The position numbers and the translations under genes were made by a program. The notes under the pieces are model-generated. The model did not search any database, was not told the DNA's origin, and worked only from the letters and a program-made list of their open reading frames with translations. Source: Agelaius tricolor (Eukaryota > Chordata > Aves > Passeriformes > Icteridae). Taken from it: a stretch of 64,000 bases of DNA. Below, in pieces: positions 13,601-21,200 of this stretch; the first letter of the stretch is position 1, and each line of letters starts with the position of its first letter. Location: the NCBI GenBank assembly GCA_023055355.1, contig JALJCS010000001.1, positions 26,101,881 through 26,165,880 on the forward strand. The letters are read 5' to 3'.

Positions 13601-14712
13601 TGACAGAAGACTGAACTCTGAAAACCAAGCACCATTTTTACAAAGCAGAAGTTAAAATCAGCCACAATTTCTTTATTTAAAACACAGACCTCAGTCACAT
13701 TCATGTCACTATGGAAGTCACCAGTATTAACTGTGATCTTTTGTTTAAAGAACTGGAACAACTTACCAGAATTTCCTAAAATCCCCATAATCTGGCCACT
13801 TTCTATGTGAAATGAGACATCCTTAAGTATTTGCCGGGTCCATTTTTTACAATATAAAGAAAAGTTCCACCACGGGCCAACACGCTCTCTTGGAAAACAA
13901 ACAACAATAAAACAGTTAGAGAGAGAATACTTAAAAATTTTGCATAAAGCAAGTGAATGGTTCATAGCTACTTGCATGTGGGATGGGAGCTGCAAAGACT
14001 TTAAAATATGGGAAAATAAAAATTAAAGTATTTTCCCCCTTGCCCTTTCCCCTCCTAAGGCTTCAACTTTAGCATTGCCTGGAAGATAAAACAAGATCTG
14101 AGCACGTTTTTCAGAATGATTGCTAAGAAGCTTTTGGACTACAACCAAAAGGGCAACCATGAACTGTGGCTTTATTTGCTGATGATGTTTGCCAGCCGTT
14201 AATCCACCCGTCCCTTTCCTTAGGGCCTCGTGTTATCCCTCTGGCAAGAAAGGCAGTGGGAAAGGGCACTTTTGGAAATCACTAAAGCACGTCCTTCAGG
14301 GAGGCGTGAAAGGGATGCGGTGGGGCTCGGGAGGGCTCAGCCTTGAGGCGGCGGGCCCTGAGGCGCCATGAGGGGAGCCCGGCACCATGAGGGGGACCCG
14401 GCAGTATGAGAGGGCCCGGCAGTATGAGAGGGCCCGGCACCATGAGGGGAGCCCGGCACCATGAGGGGGGCCCGGCACCATGGCTCCTGCCGGGCTGGGC
14501 TGCGGCCAAACCCGCGGCCCACAGGGCCAGCCCCGCTCCCTCAGCCCCTGGCCGGAGCAGGGACCCTCCCCACCGCCCTCCCAGCCCTACCTGATGGTGT
14601 AGGAGACACCCTGGACGCTGATGCTGTTGGGGAGTTGCCCCGCAGCCATGACCTTGCCTGCGTGCCCGATGCTGCCGCTCTTCTGCAGGGTGGGAGACGC
14701 TCTGCCCGACAT
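1494..14712 (-). CDS. ABCG5: ABCG5 (sterolin-1) sterol half-transporter, exons 1-11, C-terminus beyond left edge
   Basis: This is a half ABC transporter (nucleotide-binding domain first, membrane domain second). In other vertebrates it pairs with ABCG8 to export cholesterol and plant sterols at the apical membrane of hepatocytes and enterocytes. Eleven exons join in frame to 542 complete codons, and their lengths (122, 122, 137, 99, 133, 140, 130, 214, 206, 139, 186 nt) are those I expect for mammalian ABCG5. Visible motifs are Walker A GNSGSGKT (79-86), Q-loop region SYVPQ (about 125-129), signature ISGGE (186-190), Walker B VMLLDEP (206-212), D-loop GLD and H-loop H243. Four to five hydrophobic segments follow in exons 9-11. 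The start is the ATG of exon 1, since the downstream frame matches the family N-terminus. About 108 C-terminal residues (human exons 12-13) are not found in positions 1-1493 and should lie to the left. It is divergent from ABCG8 with 496 bp between the start codons. Confidence 0.97.
1680..4718 (-). other. ABCG5: ABCG5 intron 10
   Basis: A 3.0-kb intron between exons 11 and 10. Apart from a T/G-rich low-complexity block near 4288-4410, I see no repeat family, RNA gene or extra exon. The short open frames here have no family resemblance. Confidence 0.8.
4288..4410. repeat. T/G-rich low-complexity block
   Basis: Long T runs interrupted by G and GTTT units on the plus strand (A/C-rich in the ABCG5 sense strand). 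Similar blocks occur near 28.84 and 44.75 kb. Confidence 0.7.
4719..4857 (-). CDS. ABCG5: ABCG5 exon 10 (membrane segments)
   Basis: Encodes [20 protein letters not shown], then the hydrophobic helix [20 protein letters not shown] and STFIYW. SDQES.DGLY.KWQM is strongly conserved in ABCG5. The 139-nt exon ends two bases into a Trp codon. Confidence 0.95.
5683..5888 (-). CDS. ABCG5: ABCG5 exon 9 (first membrane segments)
   Basis: Encodes [20 protein letters not shown], the hydrophobic [14 protein letters not shown] segment, then [12 protein letters not shown] and [10 protein letters not shown]. The connecting helix and transmembrane helix 1 are recognisable. The 206-nt exon has donor GTGAGT. 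Confidence 0.95.
6142..6355 (-). CDS. ABCG5: ABCG5 exon 8 (linker)
   Basis: Encodes [20 protein letters not shown] and continues to DQILILLR, the linker between the nucleotide-binding domain and the first membrane helix. The split codon reads GTG (Val) where human has Met. The 214-nt length fits. Confidence 0.95.
6356..8915 (-). other. ABCG5: ABCG5 intron 7
   Basis: A 2.6-kb intron. I read it on both strands and see no repeat family, RNA gene or additional exon. Smaller introns 9 (4858-5682) and 8 (5889-6141) are likewise plain. Confidence 0.75.
8916..9045 (-). CDS. ABCG5: ABCG5 exon 7
   Basis: Encodes [19 protein letters not shown] through [14 protein letters not shown], the end of the nucleotide-binding domain with the GYPCPE-like motif of ABCG proteins (here GYSCPE). 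The acceptor is CAACAG and the donor GTAAGT. It is 130 nt long, as expected. Confidence 0.95.
9086..9370 (-). mobile_element. CR1 LINE 3'-end fragment
   Basis: The plus strand starts with AATCACAGAAT, the reverse complement of the octamer-type CR1 3' terminus. It continues with the recognisable antisense CR1 text (GATCATCTCGAGTCCAAC, then CTTGAACTCTGTCAGA, CCCTGGGGAGCCAGTTCC and CCTCAGGTCCTGTCACC). The element therefore lies in the same sense as ABCG5, within intron 6 (9046-10288), and is 5'-truncated, as CR1 copies usually are. It has diverged from the consensus, so it is an old insertion. Confidence 0.9.
10289..10428 (-). CDS. ABCG5: ABCG5 exon 6 (Walker B, H-loop)
   Basis: Encodes [19 protein letters not shown] and [16 protein letters not shown]. 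Walker B Asp210, catalytic Glu211 and the H-loop His243 are all present. The acceptor is GACAG and the donor GTAGAT. Confidence 0.97.
10429..11775 (-). other. ABCG5: ABCG5 intron 5
   Basis: A 1.35-kb AT-rich intron with no element I recognise. Introns 4 (11909-12873), 3 (12973-13187) and 2 (13325-13766) are similarly featureless. Confidence 0.75.
11776..11908 (-). CDS. ABCG5: ABCG5 exon 5 (ABC signature)
   Basis: Encodes [19 protein letters not shown] followed by [20 protein letters not shown]. The signature is ISGGE, where human ABCG5 has ISTGE. The 133-nt exon ends one base into the next codon, with donor GTAAGT. Confidence 0.96.
12874..12972 (-). CDS. ABCG5: ABCG5 exon 4
   Basis: 33 codons, [20 protein letters not shown] and on to SSIKKK, the helical subdomain between Q-loop and signature. 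The acceptor is TTTTTTCAG. The donor GTTTGT is weak compared with the other donors of the gene. Confidence 0.94.
13188..13324 (-). CDS. ABCG5: ABCG5 exon 3 (Walker A to Q-loop)
   Basis: Completes Walker A as [13 protein letters not shown] and continues [15 protein letters not shown] to DCFSYVPQ, the Q-loop. K85 is the phosphate-binding lysine of the catalytic site in the family. The 137-nt exon ends in phase 0. Confidence 0.96.
13767..13888 (-). CDS. ABCG5: ABCG5 exon 2 (to Walker A)
   Basis: Encodes residues 41-81: RERVGPWWN, then [17 protein letters not shown] and the first half of Walker A (GILGNS). The GPWW motif is characteristic of ABCG5. The acceptor is CCAAG and the donor GTAAGT. Of the AG dinucleotides near the start, only 13889-13890 keeps the frame. 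Confidence 0.96.
14362..14482. repeat. GC-rich minisatellite in ABCG5 intron 1, about 6 units of 18-19 bp
   Basis: The core CCCGGCACCATGAGGGG (variant CCCGGCAGTATGAGAGGG) recurs with CCCGGC starts at 14378, 14397, 14415, 14433, 14452 and 14471, a spacing of 19, 18, 18, 19 and 19. It lies in intron 1 of ABCG5 (13889-14590), about 110 bp from the exon 1 donor. The overlapping open frames on both strands are products of the repeat. Confidence 0.92.
14591..14712 (-). CDS. ABCG5: ABCG5 exon 1 (start codon exon)
   Basis: The minus-strand ATG at 14712-14710 begins [13 protein letters not shown] and the exon runs to VQGVSYTI plus two bases of an Arg codon, then a GTAGGG donor. The 122-nt length and end phase fit the human exon. 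An alternative in-frame Met lies at codon 22, but the upstream ATG gives a family-like N-terminus. The DNA is GC-rich, as expected inside the promoter CpG island. Confidence 0.93.
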
Positions 14713-15208
14713 TCTCGGGTGCCGGGGCTCCGCAGCCTCCCTGTGTCCCTCACGCTGCTGGCCCGGTGCCTGCCCCTGCTACCGCCACTGTCACTGCCGC
14801 CACCACCACCATGCCTCCCCCGGCACCGCGCAGGGGCAGCTCCCGCTGTCCGGGGTCAGCAGGTCGGTGCCCCCGGCGCCTGCAACCTCAAAGAAAACAG
14901 AGGGGCTGCCTGTTCTTTCTTTTTCCGGAGAAGAACTGATCAGTGATTAGTTGAAGCCGCTATCTGATGTACCTTTAGCCTGAGCTATTAGTGTCCCAGA
15001 GGAGGGGAATATTTCCCTGTCCACGGGGTCATGCCAGCTGCAGAGACGCAGCGCGCCAGGAGAAATGAGGCTGCGGTGAGGGTGCCTGGAGAGGACTGCT
15101 TTCCAAACCAACAGAAGGATTTCCACAGCTTTCCTAGAGACGACAGTCAAACCACTGCAGGGAACCAGACCTTCCACCACCACCACCACCACCACCACCA
15201 CCACCATC
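14713..15208. promoter_or_regulatory. Bidirectional ABCG5/ABCG8 promoter and 5' leaders
   Basis: 496 bp separate the divergent start codons of ABCG5 (14712, minus) and ABCG8 (15209, plus). Known mammalian ABCG5/ABCG8 pairs share a similarly compact, TATA-less intergenic promoter driven by factors such as HNF4A, LRH-1 and GATA proteins. Here the ABCG5-proximal half is very GC-rich and I see no TATA box. Candidate motifs by eye are an ETS-like CCGGAAA in reverse at 14922-14928, a reverse WGATAR (AGATAG) at 14960-14965 and a near-palindrome GGGGAATATTTCCC at 15004-15017. Motif assignments are weak, but the promoter position is well supported by the gene layout. Confidence 0.85.
15174..15206. repeat. 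(CCA)n triplet repeat just before the ABCG8 start
   Basis: About eleven CCA/CAC triplets end three bases before the ABCG8 ATG. If transcribed they form part of the ABCG8 5' leader. In one frame they encode a His run within an upstream open frame that starts at 15031 and ends at 15225, overlapping the ABCG8 start. Confidence 0.95.
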
Positions 15209-15259
15209 ATGAAGGAAACTACTGAAAATGTCTCTCTGGACGATGCCAGCTGGGGGCAG
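15209..15259 (+). CDS. ABCG8: ABCG8 exon 1
   Basis: 17 codons, [17 protein letters not shown], ending at the donor GTGATG in phase 0. It is shorter than human exon 1 (21 codons), and the N-terminus is poorly conserved in the family. The frame stays open past the donor into the minisatellite, so the end rests on the phase match to exon 2. Confidence 0.85.
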
Positions 15260-18200
15260 GTGATGTGCGAGGGCTCGGCTGTGAGTGAGAGCCGCGTGGA
15301 GTGGGAAGGGACCCGAGAGGCTCGGCTGTCCCGCGGCTGCAGCGCTGGCCGGGAGCGGGGAGAGGCAGGCACCCATCCTGCCGGGAGCGGGGAGAGGCAG
15401 GCACCCATCCTGCCGGGAGCGGGGAGAGGCAGGCACCCATCCTGCCGGGAGCGGGGAGAGGCAGGCACCCATCCTGCCGGGAGCGGGGAGAGGCAGCCAT
15501 CCATCCTGCCGGGAGCGGGGAGAGGCAGGCACCCATCCTGCCGGGATCAGGGAGAGACAGGCAGCCATCCTGCCAGGAGCAGAGAGAGGCAGCCATCCAT
15601 CCTGCCAGGAGCAGAGAGAGGCAGCCATCCATCCTGCCGGGAGCGGGGAGAGGCAGGCACCCATCCTGCCGGGATCAGGGAGAGACAGGCAGCCATCCTG
15701 CCAGGAGCAGAGAGAGGCAGCCATCCATCCTGCCAGCGGGCTGGCACAGCCAGTGAGCCCCGAGGTGCTCCCGCTCCGAAGCGGGGAGCCGAGAGCAGGC
15801 ACATCGCCCACCGCAGCACACTGGGCATGAGGCTGGTGCCATGCAAGCCCTGCTCAGGTGCCACGGTGGTGGAGCTGAGAGAGGGTCTCCAAATGTGTGC
15901 ATGGGGGAGAAAGCCCCTGAGCATATTCTGGACTGGCTTTCCCAGGAAAGCCTTCAGTCTGGATCCCCACATTTGCTGGGGAGCACCTGTTTTCAAAAAT
16001 TAGGTTCAGCATAAGGAAGGGCTCGGAGTGATTTGGTAGCAGGGCTAGTTTGGAAGGCTTTCCTGGGGTTTCTCAGGTTGCTTGGTGTGATGTTGCTTTC
16101 TACTGAAAAAATAATCAGCCTTGTTTGCTGTGAGGGCAGGAGGTGCACGCAAAGATCATGGTCATCCTCTGCCAAAGACACACAGGGAACAGGTACATTT
16201 GCCTTGGCTAGGGTTGGAGTCTGACAAGCAGGAAAAGCACAGGGCTGTGGGAGAGATATGGCTGGCTGGAAGGAAAACTGCAGGCATGCACACAGAGCTC
16301 AACCCAAAGCTAGGACTTCGTCATTGCAGCTCTATGCAAAAGGGCCAAGTAGGCTCTTGTTATTTTAACTGATATCTCAGAACATTAAGTTCCAGCTGAT
16401 AAATGGTGAATTTAAAAAACAAAAGAGAAGAAAGAGACTGCACTAGTGGCTGTGTTTTATTTGTTCATAAAGCCTCCAAGGAAACAAGTCCATGTGGAAT
16501 TCAATAATGGACATGCTTCCAGTGAGCATTCATTTTTAGCTGCCAAAATGCATCAATTACAATATTGATTTTGATTCAGTAGACTAATACTGAATTATTC
16601 AGTAAAATGCACCATTTTGATTCAGTACACTAATACTGCTGAAGTAGTACATCTTTTTTCCTCAAAAAAAGTCTAATCTCTGTGTAGTGACATGACATTT
16701 ATCTCCATTTTCAAAGTTTTCCCTTTTAATCTGAAAGCAACTAGAAGAGCACAGTACAGCATGTTTGGCCCTCATACATGTCTCTAGAACAAAGTACTTT
16801 TTACACTGACAGTGAGTGTGAACTGATAACTCATTTCAACTCTTCAGACTTTTGCACTACAGTAACTCATCAATAATACTGCTACATCCCATAAATACAT
16901 TTCCCTTTGTGCTTCACCTTTTCTGAACTCAGACTTTAGCATCACTTTAGTTATTGTAATTAACTGTTGTAATCCACCTAACAACTTTTCCAGACCAAGA
17001 CGCGGGATAGTATTTTTCACCCTGAAGAAGATAACAGTCTTTATTTCACATACAGTGGAAAATCAAATGTTCTGGAGGTCAAAGAACTCAACTACCAGGT
17101 AAAAACTGTCATTTATACACCTCCCTTCAGCAGGAAGCGTATCCAGCAATGCCTTTTTCTATACCCAGACCATTTAAAATGCCAAATAAAGTTGATAAAG
17201 ATCACACAACTGTTGCAGTCAGTTTGTGAGCAGAATCACACTCTTGGCTGCAATATTGACAGCAGACTAACCCCTGTATTGTAAATATATCTAGTAAAGT
17301 TAAGGGATAAGACAGGAATAGAGACCTGTTTCTAGGCCCTGCTTTGTTTCTTGAGCAAAATGAATCCTCTGAGGGCTGGAGCAGAGGAACTTTCTATTTA
17401 GCTAAGGATGAAAGGAGCTCTTGCTGGCAAGAACGAGTATGTGGAAGGGGATAAAGAGATGACTAACAAAGAGGATTTCAATGAACCAGTGAAATATTTC
17501 ATCTCCTCCTCAGCATGGCATCTGAATAAGATTTCACAATTTTCAGTTTCCTTGAATTTTTAATTATATCTAAAGTTTGAAACATTTAAAATTAACAATA
17601 GTAATAAATTACTGAAGTAACAAAGGACACAGTTTTAGTGATTAACAGAAGAATAAAGGCATGAAAGCATAGGTGGCTGCAAAAGAACTTCCTTCTAGGT
17701 ATTTCTGAAGATGAACAATAATATTTTAATATATGCTTTGCTTGTAACATTGTAACTTTGAAGGTATTTGTTGTTAAATAGTTTATTGCTTGAACTGAAG
17801 GGACTTGTTTCCTTCTTTGTTAGGTTAACACAGCATCCCAGATTCCCTGGTATGAGAACCTTGCTCAGATGAAAATGCCCTGGACCTGGAAATCGGATCC
17901 TCGTTCCCATGTGACAGTAATCCAAAATCTGAATCTAAAAGTGAGAAGTGGTCAGATGCTTGCAATTATAGGAACCACTGGTAAGAGCAACCACATTTTA
18001 TTATATGGGCAGCTCTCAGATAAAATGAACACAATCAAGAGCAACACTCTGCAGTCTTTATGATGTTAAAATCTAGTTGAGAGAAAACTATTGGAGTGTC
18101 AGTAAAATACATTCTTTAAGTGGCATGACGAACAAGGAAACAAAGAAAATACTGAAGGGGAAAAAAATTAGAATTCATTTTCAAACCAAATTCTGTTATG

Positions 18201-21200
18201 CCCTGCCCACATCTGTGTTCTGTTTCCTGAGGTATAGCGAGGTATTGTTACAAGTGTGGCCTGGCAGCTCCAGATCTGCTGGACGTGAATCAGTTTCACG
18301 GCTCAGATTCAAAACAGGCCAATTGCAGACCATACTCAGATAGCACACAAATGAAGCCAAACCCCATAAGAAAGATCAGTGCCAACTTGCATAACCGTAA
18401 GCAGGAATTCCATTTGGACTGAAACAATTCTAACAGGATAAAATATTGCATTTGTGTTAATTAATAGAAACTTACAGAGAAGAAGAGACAGTTCCTCTTC
18501 TGTCTGGTGTTACTGCTTTATTACATTGGGGTTTGGATTTTTCCTTCCATTTTCTGGTGGGACTGGTCAAGGGGGAGAAGAAGTAGAAAGTGCCATACTT
18601 GGGAGGTGAAAACCCCCATGCTGTCTCTCCACTAGAGTCTTGCATCAGGTTAGCTCAATGATTTGGTGAAAATTCCCTCTCTCAAAGGCAAGGCATATTT
18701 GCCAAAAAAGTTCTAACTTAATTCCTAAAAAATGAGTTTTCTTTCCTATTGCCATGGGAATCTTTCCTTAGCACATATTGTTAAAGTAAGTGAAGCTTAC
18801 CTTAGAGATTCATTCTCCTGATAATAAAAGAAAAAGCTTTGTGATGAAATAACATACTGAGTTATAGATATAGCACCTTTGTAAGGCAACATACACTGAG
18901 CACAAACCCCTTTCAGCAAACTAGTCAAACTATTTTCAAAAGCTGTTTATCATCTATTTCATCAAATGCCTTGGTAAAATGGATTAAACTGCTGATGGGT
19001 TTCACATTGTCAATGGCAATCAATATGTCACTCTTAAACAGAGCAATACATGGTTTACAGATGGATGGGTTTCTTTCTTAAGATGTATGTATTAAGAAGC
19101 AAGTGTGGAGTTAATCTTTCAACAAGGAGACTGGAAATAAATGACACCTAATCATAAGAGAGTTCTGTGTGTTTACATACAGAATCATACAACAAAAAGG
19201 AGAAATTCATTTGCTGTTTAACTCCAGATCAGGTTTTGTTTTCATTGTTTTACTTTTCTTACCTCTGGGTATGAACCAGCTTTTCTTAATTATTTAAATG
19301 ACTTTTTGTCTAATTCAAGTCATAATAATTTTTATTTCAATCGTGATTAATGTTCTTATTGTCTGTATAATCATTCAATGCCTTAGTCATTCAGCTGATC
19401 CAGCTGCTGTTTCTGAATTCACAAATCCCTCCACAAAGAAAGCTTTTGCTGAGCATTTGGGTGCCAGCCCTGCAGCCAGGGCAGGACCATCTCTGACCCG
19501 TGCTTCAAAAGTGAAAGGGAGTTTACCGAAGAGATAAGAGACACTTCTTGTGCTCCTGAAGCTGTCCTCAAAGCCCAACTACCCAGTTTTGCTGAGACAT
19601 GATAAGGGTTCAAACCACATACTCCATTCCAGAGGGGAGAGATTTCCTTAACAGGAGCTTATAGTCAGTGTTTTCTTTGAATATCATCCTGTCTCTGTGA
19701 CTTTGGGAAAACTTAAGGAGGGGTTGGCAAATATTTTTTTTTTTCCCTTAACAGCTCTGTCTGTGACAAGATTGCTTTTCAAAACCATCCCTTGGAAATT
19801 AATTTTCAGTTTTTATTTTTCTAGCTGGTGGAAAGACCTCCTTGCTTGACGTGATAACCTGCCGGGATCATGGAGGCAAAATCAAGTCTGGTCAAGTCCT
19901 GATCAACAAGGAACCCAGCACTCCCCAGCTTGTTAGGAAATGCATAGCACACGTGAGGCAGGATGACCGACTGCTCCCCCACCTGACTGTCAGAGAAACA
20001 CTATTGTTCGTTGCCAAACTGCGCCTTCCAAAGTTTTTTTCAGACTCACAAAGGAAAAAAAGGGTAATTAAGCTGTTGGAAAAAAATAAAGTTGTCAAAA
20101 ATGTGTCTGACAGGAATTATCCAAGAGATCCTGTGTGTTTGGAGTCAGAACAGCTAATCTGGCATTTTTTAATGTAGATTATGAATTATAAACCTTTTTC
20201 ATCTTTCAAGATAGAAACCAGCAATTGTTCCAAAGCTCACAAAAAATGACAATCTAGAGAAAGCATTAGAGAGGCTGAACGACGAACTAAATTTTTGATC
20301 GCTGAGTCTTTTTTAATGGTACCTCTAAAATCAAGATTTGTTTTCAAGTGTCTCTAGCACAGAAATATCCAAATGAATTTTAACCACATTAATCATATTT
20401 TCAGTTGTACCTATGCACGAATGTGCAAATGAACTCTTGCTTGACGCTTGTCACCCTCGGATCCCCGCAGGTGGAAGACGTGATCGCAGAGCTCCGCCTG
20501 CGGCAATGCGCCAACACCCGGGTGGGGAACGAGTACCTGCGGGGCGTCTCCGGGGGAGAGAGGCGCAGGGTGAGCATCGGCGTGCAGCTGCTCTGGAACC
20601 CGGGTGAGCACAACTCGCACCTTCCTGGCCACACCCCACACCACCTGGGCATAGCGGAGCACTGCGGGAAGATGGAAACTTTCGGGGAAGAGACACACAC
20701 GCAGTTGCCTCTAGGGCAGCGGGAGGAGTTCGTACTCGGGACACTTAACAGTCCTTGCCACACCCTCTGCCTGCCTTGCCACAGCACAGTTAGTGACTGC
20801 TGCTGGTCCATTTGCTTCAGTTGCAATCAGTGCTGATCACAGACAATACTGTAATTATTACAGGAATAATTCTGTAAACAGAGTGTTTCAGCAGCTGACA
20901 CACTTTTGCTTCAGTCACCTTTGCCAGTGGAAAAGTGGAGACAGCGGCAGAGCCCCTAGGAGCCTTCACCCAGCACAAAGATTGCTCCAAGTTGCCTGAA
21001 GTTACTCTCACAGCAGTGCTCTGGTTTGTGCATATCTGTATAAGGTTTGGGTTTTATCCAACCACATGCCACAAGTTACTTGGGCTTATTTTAACATGGA
21101 GATTGTTTTCCTTCCCTCTGACACAGCCCCCATTTACATGTGCAGTATCAATTGGAAAGGTCATTTTCTTCACTGTAGTCAGTCATTGCAGTCTTGTGCA

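Larger units (their letters stand above)
14330..15350. other. CpG island over both first exons
   Basis: GC and CpG content rise sharply against the AT-rich flanks, from the ABCG5 intron 1 minisatellite through exon 1, the promoter and ABCG8 exon 1. Boundaries are by eye; the GC-rich minisatellite of ABCG8 intron 1 extends the high-GC zone to about 15.8 kb. Confidence 0.7.

Noticed and set aside
14282..14950. Overlapping 60-160 codon frames across the promoter and ABCG5 intron 1
   Set aside because: GC-rich CpG island and minisatellite DNA has few stop codons. The frames are in conflicting phases and strands, and only the 122-nt ABCG5 exon 1 has splice and family support.
15134..15811. Long open frames (up to 264 codons) on both strands around 15.1-16.0 kb
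   Set aside because: They are produced by the 32-bp minisatellite, which lacks stops in several phases on both strands. The proteins are simple repeats with no domain, and only the first 17 codons of one frame are the real ABCG8 exon 1.
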